Shown here: in pieces, positions 23,037 through 31,016 of the stretch | How the letters are laid out: every line of letters begins with the position of its first letter | Position numbering within the stretch: the stretch's first letter is position 1 | DNA from: Desulfosporosinus sp. HMP52 | GTDB lineage: Bacteria > Bacillota > Desulfitobacteriia > Desulfitobacteriales > Desulfitobacteriaceae | Assembly (NCBI RefSeq): GCF_000765145.1 | Contig: NZ_JMGA01000011.1 | Location: forward strand, 1-64,000 | Direction: 5' to 3' | Length of the DNA stretch: 64,000 nucleotides | Notes under the pieces: generated by a model | The model's input: the letters and a program-made list of their open reading frames with translations, nothing else | What the model was told of the DNA's origin: nothing | The model's database searches: none | Translations under genes and position numbers: made by a program

Positions 23037-23813
23037 GTGAAAAAAGCAGATTATCATATACATTCTGATTTCTCTCCGGACTCTACACTTACCATGGATC
23101 AAGCCTGTGAGATAGCCATTAGTTTAGGTCTTGAGGAACTTTGTTTCACAGATCACTTTGAAATAGCTGAGGACATAAGAATCGACTATACCAAATACCG
23201 ACAAGCTGTGTTTAGAGCAAGGGAGCGTTATGGAAAACAACTATCTCTAAAGGTTGGTTTAGAAGTAGGTTTTGATAAATACTCTCAACATCAGATTCAG
23301 GAGTACTTAGGAGACAAGGACTTCGATTTTGTGATTGGGTCCTTGCACAGGGCGGAGGGTTTAGATTTATTTAATGGAGACTTTTTTAGAGGAAAAGAAC
23401 TAAAGGTTGCCTTCAGTGACTACTTCAAGGTTATTCATGAGTCCATTCCCAGCTTCGGTTTTTCTGTATTAGGTCATATAACGCTCATTAAACGTTTCTT
23501 CTTACTGCTTAAGGTTAATCCGTCGGATATCGATTGGAGTTATTACGACGAAGAAATACAGGCTATACTGCAGGACTTAATCGCCGGAGGAAAGGGAATA
23601 GAACTGAATCTGCGAAATCCCCTGATTGATTTGGATTTCCGAGTCCTTCGCCTCTACAAGGAGTTAGGGGGAGAAATCATCACCTTAGGGACAGATTCTC
23701 ATCATACAACAAGTATGCATACAATGGAGGAGGGATTTCAAGCTCTTCGGGAAGTAGGCTTCCGATATTATTGCGTTTTTGACCAGTTAAAGCCTCTTTT
23801 CGTTTCAATCTAG
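23037..23813 (+). CDS. PHP-domain histidinol-phosphatase family hydrolase
   Basis: A 258-residue PHP protein. Metal-site motifs: YHIHSDFSPDS, CFTDHFE, GLEVGFD, FVIGSLHRAEG, VLGHITLIKRF and ITLGTDSHHTTSM. The layout matches HisK/HisJ-type histidinol phosphatase, which converts histidinol-phosphate to histidinol, but no his genes adjoin it and other phosphoesters are possible. GGAGGAC precedes GTG 23037. A terminator hairpin follows at 23920. Confidence 0.87.
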   Translation: MKKADYHIHSDFSPDSTLTMDQACEIAISLGLEELCFTDHFEIAEDIRIDYTKYRQAVFRARERYGKQLSLKVGLEVGFDKYSQHQIQEYLGDKDFDFVIGSLHRAEGLDLFNGDFFRGKELKVAFSDYFKVIHESIPSFGFSVLGHITLIKRFFLLLKVNPSDIDWSYYDEEIQAILQDLIAGGKGIELNLRNPLIDLDFRVLRLYKELGGEIITLGTDSHHTTSMHTMEEGFQALREVGFRYYCVFDQLKPLFVSI

Positions 23814-23919
23814 CTTATTTTAAACATTTGAAGGAATTTTGTAAAACATGTCGAAAGAATTTACATAGTAACGAAGATATTCATTTTTTTAAATCTAAAA
23901 AGGAATAGTGAGCAATAGG

Positions 23920-23967
23920 GCTCTTCATTCAACCCTGGTTACCAGGGTTAAATGAAGAGCTCTTTTT
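23920..23967. terminator. Terminator between PHP gene and chemoreceptor
   Basis: GCTCTTCATTCAACCCTGG and CCAGGGTTAAATGAAGAGC form a long near-perfect stem with one bulge, followed by a T-run at 23962-23967. Confidence 0.8.
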
Positions 23968-23999
23968 TAATATAGGGAAGATTAAGAGGGGGGAGTTTT

Positions 24000-25745
24000 T
24001 TGAGTAATTGGTTGAAACGTTATCTTGTACTTATCGTATTTTCAGGGGTTATGCTTTCCTTAGGGGTCATGTTTAGGAATAGCAATTTTATTTTTCCGTT
24101 GCTTTTAGTTAGTATCGGCGGCTTCATGACTATTTGTCTATTACATATCAGAAAAACCTTCGAGCTATTAGATTACTCTATCGAATATCTAAAACGGGGA
24201 TCTCTAGGGGATTATATGGTTTTAGAAAAGGGCGTAAAACTGGTTGAGCAGTTAAACGACCAAATAACAGCAATTCTGCAAAGTAATAATTTAGACCGTG
24301 AAATGATTATCAATATTCAGAAGAAATTGCTAAGGGAAAATCCTGAATTCATGGCTTTAAGTTCTTTTTGGGAACCCAATGCTTTTGACCAGAGAGACAG
24401 CAGTTTCCAAAATATCGATTACTATGATAAAGGTACTTTTACGGCCTATGTTTACCGTGATGAGGATGAAGGCGTTAAGGTCATTAGTCTTGGGGATATC
24501 TATAATCAGCCATGGTACACAGGGCCAAAGAAAACCCGCAAAATCACAATAACTGAGCCTTATGAGGAAAATATTAAAGGTAAAAAGATTTTAATGGCCA
24601 GTGTTGTTATGCCAATTATTTTTAAGGGTAAGTTCCTGGGGGTTATTCCCACAGACATTGTCTTGAATGAGATTGAAGAAATACAAACAGATGTCGTATT
24701 GTATAAAAATAGGTTCCAAAATACACTAACCGAAACAATCGTCACGTGTTTGATCAATAGAAACGATGAGTTTGGTATTCTCGGACAAGCAATCAAAGCG
24801 ACAAATGTCAATCAAAAACAGATCTTGAATCGGTTGTTGCAAACAACAAACCAGGTTACGGAAACTTCTAAAGGACTAACAGTCATATCACAAGAGTCTG
24901 CCAAAGCTGTTGAAGAGATTTCTAAGACAATCGAACAAATTGCCTCCAGTGCAACCACCCAGGCCTTAGAGACAGATAATGGCGTCAATGAGATTACGGA
25001 GTTAGGTAAGATTATTGAACTGGATCAACAATATTTGAATGACCTAAATAATTCAGCTGAAACAGTTGAAAGAATGAAAAACGAAGGTATAATCGCTATA
25101 ACCGAACTAATAGAGCGCACACGAGAAAGAGAACAATATACTGATCGGATAGAAGAAGGAATTATCAAAACGAATGTAAGCGCTGAGAAAATTTATTCTG
25201 CAAGTAAACAAATTCAAAATGTTGCAGATCAAACCAATTTGTTAGCTCTAAACGCGGCTATTGAAGCAGCCCGGGCTGGTGAAGCCGGAAGAGGATTTTC
25301 CGTTGTGGCAGAAGAAATTCGAAAGCTGGCGGAACAATCAAGCAACTTGACCAGCGAAATTAATTCCGTAATCGATGAGTTACAGTCGAATTCACAAAGT
25401 GCCGTAGAAATCATTGGCAAAAGTTCAGTCATTGCTGAGAAGCAAGAAAGCAGTGTTAAGATTACCAGTGAGCGCTTTGAAGGAATAGCCCAAGCCGTAG
25501 AACAGACCAAAGAAATTATTGGAAACCTAAATGTATCTGGTCAAAGTATGAAGAAGAAAGAGAATCAACTTATTAACATAGTAAAGAAATTAGATCAAAT
25601 TGCCGAAGAGAATGCCGCCAGTACACAGCAAGTATCGGCAGCTTCTGAAGAGCAAACAGCATCAATGATCGAAATTGCCAATGCAAGTCAAGGTCTTTCT
25701 ACTTTAGCTTATGAATTGCAACAGGCTATTAATAAATTTAAGTAA
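24000..25745 (+). CDS. Methyl-accepting chemotaxis protein with Cache-like sensor
   Basis: A 581-residue chemoreceptor. Two adjacent membrane helices (about residues 8-24 and 30-49) are followed by a Cache-like sensor region (about 105-235: [31 protein letters not shown]). The methyl-accepting helices end in the signalling hairpin with [20 protein letters not shown] and [13 protein letters not shown]. No third membrane helix separates sensor and signalling domain, so the sensor should face the cytoplasm, unlike the usual extracellular Cache. TTG 24000 follows GAGGGGGGAG. Confidence 0.9.
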   Translation: MSNWLKRYLVLIVFSGVMLSLGVMFRNSNFIFPLLLVSIGGFMTICLLHIRKTFELLDYSIEYLKRGSLGDYMVLEKGVKLVEQLNDQITAILQSNNLDREMIINIQKKLLRENPEFMALSSFWEPNAFDQRDSSFQNIDYYDKGTFTAYVYRDEDEGVKVISLGDIYNQPWYTGPKKTRKITITEPYEENIKGKKILMASVVMPIIFKGKFLGVIPTDIVLNEIEEIQTDVVLYKNRFQNTLTETIVTCLINRNDEFGILGQAIKATNVNQKQILNRLLQTTNQVTETSKGLTVISQESAKAVEEISKTIEQIASSATTQALETDNGVNEITELGKIIELDQQYLNDLNNSAETVERMKNEGIIAITELIERTREREQYTDRIEEGIIKTNVSAEKIYSASKQIQNVADQTNLLALNAAIEAARAGEAGRGFSVVAEEIRKLAEQSSNLTSEINSVIDELQSNSQSAVEIIGKSSVIAEKQESSVKITSERFEGIAQAVEQTKEIIGNLNVSGQSMKKKENQLINIVKKLDQIAEENAASTQQVSAASEEQTASMIEIANASQGLSTLAYELQQAINKFK

Positions 25746-25845
25746 AGCTTTTATTACGAACCAAATTCCGGCCTAGATCCAAAAATACACTAAATATCAC
25801 AAACCTTATCAAAGAACTATCTTGCATAGTGTGAATAGTCATCCC

Positions 25846-25898
25846 AAAAAGCAAATACCAGGCCTTCTGAAATTCAGGAAGCCTGGTATTTGCTTTTT
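25846..25898. terminator. Bidirectional terminator between chemoreceptor and CBS gene
   Basis: AAAAAGCAAATACCAGGC and GCCTGGTATTTGCTTTTT form an 18-bp stem with A and T runs on both sides, serving the two converging genes. Confidence 0.85.
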
Positions 25899-25914
25899 CG
25901 TTAAAAGAGTACCA

Positions 25915-26382
25915 CTAAGTAAGAGATAATGACCGTTCAGAATTACGATCCTTCATTTTAGGGGTGGGAAAGTAGTGGGAGGAATTTAGAAGGTTTAAAC
26001 AATACTTAATAATTTCGCTGCGACGGACAATACCAATAAATATTCCGTTATCGTCGACAACAGAGACAAAATTTTGTTCCGTGGCGTAAGAGAAGAGATC
26101 TTCCATTTGGGCATCTACGTTAACCGGAATGTTAAACGAATGCCGTTCTATGTCTTTGAGGGGAATCTTTTGGGTATTCATAAAGGTTAGCTCAGGTGAA
26201 TTTTTCATTTTCCAAAGGAGATCACCTTCTGTTAAAACTCCCACATATTTACCATCATCGTCGATGATAGGTACAGAGGTATACCGATGATATTTCATTC
26301 GCTCTAATGCCTGGCGCATGGTTGAATTTATGTTTAAGTGAATAACATCTTTTTTGGGTAAAAGGAAAAATGCAATATTCAT
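25915..26382 (-). CDS. CBS-domain pair protein
   Basis: A 155-residue protein made of two CBS motifs: HLNINSTMRQALERMKYHRY with TSVPIIDDDGKYVGVLTEGDLL, and VDAQMEDLFSYATEQNFVSV with VDDNGIFIGIVRRSEII. CBS pairs bind adenosyl nucleotides and act as energy or redox sensors. There is no attached enzyme domain. GGAGG precedes ATG 26382. The partner is unknown. Confidence 0.88.
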   Translation of the reverse strand: MNIAFFLLPKKDVIHLNINSTMRQALERMKYHRYTSVPIIDDDGKYVGVLTEGDLLWKMKNSPELTFMNTQKIPLKDIERHSFNIPVNVDAQMEDLFSYATEQNFVSVVDDNGIFIGIVRRSEIIKYCLNLLNSSHYFPTPKMKDRNSERSLSLT

Positions 26383-26589
26383 TTCAAAACCTCCAATCAG
26401 GTTGGATTTACATAATTGCGTTTTGATATTACAAAGGTTACAAATGTAGCGAGAGATAATAAAAATGTACTACTTGTAAAGATATTCACAAGTATAGCCT
26501 AACATTTATGGGAACAAAAGTCCATAGAGTAATGGCATGGTAGATATAAAAGTATTCTATGGACTTCTCGAGGTCTGACGACTTAAAAA

Positions 26590-26627
26590 AAAGCGTGGTC
26601 AAGGATTGTCACCCTTGACCACGCTTT
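26590..26627 (-). terminator. Terminator of hcp
   Basis: AAAGCGTGGTCAAGG (26590-26604) and CCTTGACCACGCTTT (26613-26627) pair perfectly. On the minus strand it is followed by a T-run and lies 18 bp past the hcp stop. Confidence 0.85.
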
Positions 26628-26644
26628 ATTACTTATAGATTATC

Positions 26645-28006
26645 CTATTTACCTGCTAACATATTGGGAAGGTCAGTCTTCACATTTCCGGTCAATTGAA
26701 GATTGAAGTTATCTTGGAGGACACTCAATACACCAGGAGTAATGAATTCCGGAGCTTTTGGCCCAACGTAGATGTTCTTTACACCTAAGCTAAAGAGTCC
26801 CAATAGAATGGCCACGGCTTTTTGTTCAAACCAGGAGAGAACAATAGTTAGTGGAAGGTCGTTGACACCGCAGCCAAAGGCATCTGCTAAAGCTAAAGCA
26901 ATTTTTACGGCTGAACCAGAATTATTGCATTGACCTAAATCGATATAACGGGGAATTCCATCAATCGTACCAAAATCATGGTCATTAAAACGGAACTTAC
27001 CGCAGGAAGTTGTTAATATGACACAGTCTTGAGGAAGGGAGAGAGCTAATTCACGATAATAGTCGCCACCTTTTCCTGGTGCATCACAGCCGGCAATAAC
27101 AAAGAAGCGCTTGATTTTCCCAGCTTTTACGGCTTCAATAATTTGTGGGGCAATACCTAAAACTGTGGTATGGTGAAATCCCGTCAGCAAAGTCTTATTT
27201 GATTTGACATCTGCTTTAGGCAAAGACAGAGCCTTTTCAATGATTGGAGTAAAATCGTCATTGGCGATTTTTTCGACTCCCTCCAAACCTGCCACATCGT
27301 AGGACCAGAATCGATTGCTATAACTTCCTTTAATCGGCATTACGCAGTTGGTTGTGCCAAGGATTGCTCCGGGAAAAGATTCAAAGAGCTGCCGCTGATC
27401 AAACCAAGATTTACCGATATTACCCTTCAAATGCTCATATTTTTTAAGATGGGGATAACCATGTGCCGGCAACATTTCAGAGTGGGTATAAATATTAACG
27501 CCTTTGCCCTCGCTTTGTTTTAGAAGCTGTTCTAGGGCAAACAGGTTATGCCCGGTGACTACAATACAATGCCCCTCAATTTTGTCTTCGGAAACGGTCA
27601 CTGGTGTTGGTGTTCCCAGTAAAGCTGTATGAGCTTGGTCTAAGACATCCATAATCTTGACGGTTGCCGTTCCAACTTTAAGGGCCATGCCAATTGTTTC
27701 GGCAAGATTAAAATTTGAGTTGGTTAAGGTTGAATACAACGCTTCATGAGTTATTTTCTCGACTTCCGGGTCGCTATAACCCAGTTGCCGTGCATGTGTG
27801 GCGTAGGCCGCTACCCCTTTTAAACCAAAGATTATGGTGTCTTGCAGGCTGGCGATATCCGGGTTCTTACCGCAGACTCCGAATTTAGTGCACCCGCCAC
27901 TAGGGGTTTGTTCACATTGATAACAAAACATTTGATTGATTTCTTTTGCAGAGGCTGTAACGTTTGGGGATTTACCACCAAATGTGAAAAGATCTTTTAA
28001 TGACAT
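26645..28006 (-). CDS. hcp: Hybrid-cluster protein (hydroxylamine/NO reductase family), short form
   Basis: Hcp carries a [4Fe-4S] cluster and a hybrid Fe-S-O cluster and works as an NO or hydroxylamine reductase in anaerobes. The N-terminal cluster is C28, C31, C39 and C45 in MFCYQCEQTPSGGCTKFGVC. Hybrid-cluster ligands lie in VVTGHNLFALEQLL, LGTTNCVMP, VIAGCDAPGKG, ILTTSCGKFRFN, YIDLGQCNNSG and SWFEQKAV. At 453 residues it is about 90 shorter than class I/II Hcp; the second helical bundle appears to be missing, as in class III. GGAG precedes ATG 28006. The 25 residues before MFCYQC are unusual. Confidence 0.92.
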   Translation of the reverse strand: MSLKDLFTFGGKSPNVTASAKEINQMFCYQCEQTPSGGCTKFGVCGKNPDIASLQDTIIFGLKGVAAYATHARQLGYSDPEVEKITHEALYSTLTNSNFNLAETIGMALKVGTATVKIMDVLDQAHTALLGTPTPVTVSEDKIEGHCIVVTGHNLFALEQLLKQSEGKGVNIYTHSEMLPAHGYPHLKKYEHLKGNIGKSWFDQRQLFESFPGAILGTTNCVMPIKGSYSNRFWSYDVAGLEGVEKIANDDFTPIIEKALSLPKADVKSNKTLLTGFHHTTVLGIAPQIIEAVKAGKIKRFFVIAGCDAPGKGGDYYRELALSLPQDCVILTTSCGKFRFNDHDFGTIDGIPRYIDLGQCNNSGSAVKIALALADAFGCGVNDLPLTIVLSWFEQKAVAILLGLFSLGVKNIYVGPKAPEFITPGVLSVLQDNFNLQLTGNVKTDLPNMLAGK

Positions 28007-28149
28007 TGTGTTTTAATCTCCTTTTGTTATGTGACTTATGAATTTATGATACTTTATGAAGAGGGATTAAGCTGTGACTAGTCAGCCCTTTTTTTAGTGC
28101 TATAAATCACCTTTGAACTGTTAACTGAATCACAAAACGTGTAGCGGCG

Positions 28150-28213
28150 CGTGTAGCGGGGACGGTCCTTTTAACACAAGAAATAGTGTTAAAAGGACCG
28201 TCCCCGCTACACG
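28150..28213. repeat. REP-like element, 28-bp perfect inverted repeat
   Basis: Arms 28150-28177 and 28186-28213 are perfect inverted repeats around AAGAAATA. They contain GGGGACGGTCCTTTT and its complement, the GGGGACGG(T/TT)CT core also found at the ends of the RAYT gene at 55.1-55.9 kb. It lies between hcp and the padR operon, transcribed in opposite directions. Confidence 0.75.
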
Positions 28214-28251
28214 TTCTCTGTAGTGGTCAAATTTTGAGAGGGGGAATTCCT

Positions 28252-28353
28252 GTGGATAATCCATTAGGTACAGTGCCGGTCAGAGCAAAGAATTACGCCC
28301 GGGTCAGGGAAGCCTATCTAAAAGCTGCTATGGGAATAGTGTCCCTCCCTTAA
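28252..28353 (+). pseudogene. MATE efflux protein remnant (internal deletion)
   Basis: GTG 28252 with GAGAGGGGG upstream encodes 33 residues: VDNPLGTVPV followed by RAKNYARVREAYLKAAMG. NPLGT-P is the usual start of MATE-family transporters. AKNYARVREAY is usual of a MATE cytoplasmic loop some 250 residues later in an intact protein. The two pieces are fused, so a large in-frame part was lost. The rest of 28354-28590 shows no coding sequence I can support. Confidence 0.4.
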
Positions 28354-28592
28354 ACAGTTCGACAAGCTGAGCTTGTTCACTCTTGTCTATAATATACAAT
28401 TCATCATTCATAAAGAATTCCGTGCTTCGCTGTTAAACTACGTACAAAGAGGTTCAGGGATAAACGGCAGTTAGTCTCACTGTCTGGCCTACCTTATCTC
28501 ACTCAGGGTTAAATTTAAGGATGTATCAACTTAAGTTTCAGAGTTATTTAGGAATTGCAGGTTAAATTTTTCTTATCTAAATAAAGTCTTGA

Positions 28593-28639
28593 AATACCTT
28601 GATTATCTATGTATATTATACCTAGAAGATCAAGGTATT
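28593..28639. promoter_or_regulatory. Probable PadR operator
   Basis: AATACCTTGAT (28593-28603) and ATCAAGGTATT (28629-28639) are perfect 11-bp arms flanking an AT-rich promoter region, 20 bp upstream of the PadR start. PadR proteins usually repress their own operon. Confidence 0.6.
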
Positions 28640-28658
28640 AATATTAAGGAGGGTTAAT

Positions 28659-29003
28659 GTGAAAATTGATAAAGGTCTGCTCGGAGGAAGCACGCTTTTG
28701 TTATTATTGTCGTTACTGGCAGAAAGTGATAGGTATGGGTATGAGATAATCAAAGAGCTTGAACACCGTTCTGACAGTACCTTTCAATTTAAGGAAGGGA
28801 CACTTTACCCTGTTTTACATAAACTTGAAAATAACGGCTATGTCAGATCATATATGGCCAAAGGGGACGCAGGCAAAGAGCGTAAATATTATCAAATTAC
28901 AAATCAAGGAAAAAAGCAGCTTGTTGAGGAAAAGAAACAATGGCAAATCTATTCGATGGCAGTCAATAAAGTAATAGGCGGTGACGCCCATGCTTTCGCC
29001 TAA
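28659..29003 (+). CDS. PadR-family transcriptional regulator
   Basis: A 114-residue winged-helix PadR protein of the short subfamily 2. It begins MKIDKGLLGGSTLLLLLSLL and continues DRYGYEIIKELEHRSDSTFQFKEGTLYPVLHKLENNGYV, the characteristic recognition region. GTG 28659 follows AGGAGGG. Its end overlaps the next gene, a membrane protein with an anti-sigma-like N-terminus. PadR plus such a protein is a common pair controlling envelope or antibiotic stress responses. Confidence 0.92.
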   Translation: MKIDKGLLGGSTLLLLLSLLAESDRYGYEIIKELEHRSDSTFQFKEGTLYPVLHKLENNGYVRSYMAKGDAGKERKYYQITNQGKKQLVEEKKQWQIYSMAVNKVIGGDAHAFA

Positions 29004-29697
29004 GGGGGAGAAGTATATTGAGGATATCTTATCCTATGTTAAATTTTCCTTTGATAGATATGCTATAAAAACTGAACTAGAAAGCCACCTCTTAGACAAA
29101 ATAGAGGATTACACTAAAGCGGGTCAGGGAGAAGACGCTGAACAGTTAGCTATCACCGATATGGGAGATGCTAAGGAAATCGGTCTTGAACTTAACAAGC
29201 AGCATAGTCCCCTCGTTGGTTGGCTTTGGATGATCACGCGATTAGCGGTAGTACTATTGATCATAGTCGATCTTTTCTTTGTGGGATTACCGATTGCCAT
29301 GTCCTTATTTGATAATAATCCCCTCAAGGATATTGCTAAAGCTAATATTGTGTATAACATCGCGGTGAATAAAACGGTTCAATTGGATGATAGAGTTATC
29401 AACTTTCGGAATGTTATATACGAACGAAATGGGAATCTGAATATTATTTATGATTATTATGAGGCCCGGTTCTGGGGGGCTCGGTGGAGTCTAGGAAGTA
29501 TCGGGATCATTTCCGACAACTTAGGAAACAAGTATTTTGCAGGATCGGGCGGAGGAGGCGAAGGAATAAGGCCAATTCGTAGAAGAACGGTTGAGAATTT
29601 TTCCAATGAAGCGGAGACTTTAATTATAGATTATGACCAATACAATCGAAAATACAGAGTCGAAATCCCGTTAAAGGGAGGAATTAAGAATGAGTAG
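28990..29697 (+). CDS. HAAS/DUF1700-like membrane protein
   Basis: A 235-residue protein whose N-terminus (KYIEDILSYVKFSFDRYAIK and TELESHLLDKIEDYTKAG, AITDMGDAKEIGLELNKQH) resembles the HAAS or permease-prefix domain found beside PadR regulators. One membrane helix follows (MITRLAVVLLIIVDLFFVGL), then an extracellular domain I do not recognise. It overlaps padR by 14 bp and the next gene by 8 bp, so the three are translationally coupled. ATG 28990 is preferred over GTG 28981. Confidence 0.7.
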   Translation: MLSPKGEKYIEDILSYVKFSFDRYAIKTELESHLLDKIEDYTKAGQGEDAEQLAITDMGDAKEIGLELNKQHSPLVGWLWMITRLAVVLLIIVDLFFVGLPIAMSLFDNNPLKDIAKANIVYNIAVNKTVQLDDRVINFRNVIYERNGNLNIIYDYYEARFWGARWSLGSIGIISDNLGNKYFAGSGGGGEGIRPIRRRTVENFSNEAETLIIDYDQYNRKYRVEIPLKGGIKNE

Positions 29698-30220
29698 ATC
29701 CAAGAAAATTGTTAGAAACCTGGTGATTTTTTTAGGATTATGTTTGTTATTTATAACACAAACAGCGCTTTATTTGACTCCTTTATCCGCTCACGAGCAT
29801 TCTGAACGAAGTTTACATTATGGACCATCAGAGGTAGTTCATGTTGAAGATTTTGACGAAGGGAAATACATTCTTGCCAAATATGACAAATGGTTTTCTT
29901 GCAATAGTGTAGAAAGAACCCTCGGTTTCTTTTGGAGATCTGGTGGCGGTTCGAATGGTACAGAAAACGATAAGACTAAAGCTGTTGCTTTTTCCTGGTC
30001 GGCGTCATATGAACATTGCGTTGCTTACGGCATTATCAATGATGATCGAGTTAAAAGGATAGAACTTACGCTAAGCAATGGTCAGGTTCTGACCCAAACA
30101 AAGTTTTACGACAGGATGTTTTTAATTCTTTGGACTGAAAAGAATGGTAATAATTATTTCGAAAAACTTATAGGGTATGATGCTTCTGATAAAGTAATCT
30201 TTGAATCGGAATTACCTTGA
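29690..30220 (+). CDS. Predicted secreted or membrane-anchored protein, unknown
   Basis: A 176-residue protein with an N-terminal hydrophobic helix after positive charges (MSRSKKIVRNLVIFLGLCLLFITQTALY). I do not recognise the rest. It contains two cysteines (CNSVE and EHCVAYG) and many aromatic residues. It is the third gene of the PadR operon (8-bp overlap with the second). GGGAGG precedes ATG 29690. The last two genes probably work together at the cell surface. Confidence 0.65.
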   Translation: MSRSKKIVRNLVIFLGLCLLFITQTALYLTPLSAHEHSERSLHYGPSEVVHVEDFDEGKYILAKYDKWFSCNSVERTLGFFWRSGGGSNGTENDKTKAVAFSWSASYEHCVAYGIINDDRVKRIELTLSNGQVLTQTKFYDRMFLILWTEKNGNNYFEKLIGYDASDKVIFESELP

Positions 30221-30312
30221 CGGATATTAACCAAACAACATTTGATATTTACAGAAATTCCGAACATATGTGACTAAAAGTATTTAAATGACACAAAAAG
30301 GAGACTGTTAAG

Positions 30313-30795
30313 ATGATTTTTAGACAGGCGCTGCCCCAAGAGATAAATTATATCTTCAGTGAAGGTTTCAAAGAGTGGAGCAAAAACAGGACGTTTGAAC
30401 AATATTGTTGCGATAATGCCAAGGAAGATGTGTATGGCACAAGATATGTCCTAGACGTCGATAACGAAATTGTCAGCTCACTGATACTATTAAAACTTAA
30501 GGATATTGCTGGAAGAAAAGCATTTGGTATTGGGTCTGTATTGACACCAAAAATTCACGCCGGCAAAGGCTATGCAACCAAATTGTTAAAAAACTGCATA
30601 CAAAAAGAAAAAGAAGACTGCTTCTTTTTCTTATTCTCAGATATAAATCCTGAATTCTATATAAAATTCAATTTTAAGATATTGCCATCAAAATTTCAAA
30701 GATATGAAAAAAGTGTTTGCATGGTATATTGCAACGATGTCAACTGGAATGAACTTCTAAATTGTTCAATTGATTCTATTCCGAACTATTTTTGA
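30313..30795 (+). CDS. GNAT-family N-acetyltransferase
   Basis: A 160-residue GNAT protein. It begins MIFRQALPQEINYIFSEGF. The acetyl-CoA-binding strand-loop is FGIGSVLTPKIHAGKGYATKLL (the A-G-K-G-Y-A pyrophosphate loop). YIKFNFKILPSKF is the usual C-terminal strand. The substrate is unknown. AAGGAG precedes ATG 30313. It appears to be monocistronic after the PadR operon. Confidence 0.85.
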   Translation: MIFRQALPQEINYIFSEGFKEWSKNRTFEQYCCDNAKEDVYGTRYVLDVDNEIVSSLILLKLKDIAGRKAFGIGSVLTPKIHAGKGYATKLLKNCIQKEKEDCFFFLFSDINPEFYIKFNFKILPSKFQRYEKSVCMVYCNDVNWNELLNCSIDSIPNYF

Positions 30796-30821
30796 ACATG
30801 TTCGGCTGTTGTTAGTTGAAT

Positions 30822-30917
30822 ATCAGTTTGCTTCCAATCCTGGGAATAGTGCTTGCTGCTACTCTGCCGGATATTAGAGCACGGGAATCCTCTTCCGAGC
30901 CCAATTTCGCTTTATAG
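30822..30917 (+). pseudogene. Tail of a second Fsr-type MFS gene
   Basis: The 32 codons up to TAG 30917 read SLLPILGIVLAATLPDIRARE and then SSSEPNFAL. This almost repeats the C-terminus of the MFS protein at 21591-22775 (SLLPILGIILAVTLPDIRARE), and the DNA shares TACTCTGCCGGATATTAGAG. Nothing upstream belongs to the gene, so only the 3' end is left. Confidence 0.7.
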
Positions 30918-31016
30918 AAGATGTGTCTGTAAGGGTATCTAAAGATGAATATTGCTCTTGCGTTTCTTTTCTTTTATAATAGGCTGTTCTAACAAATTCA
31001 TTTATTGGAGAAAACA

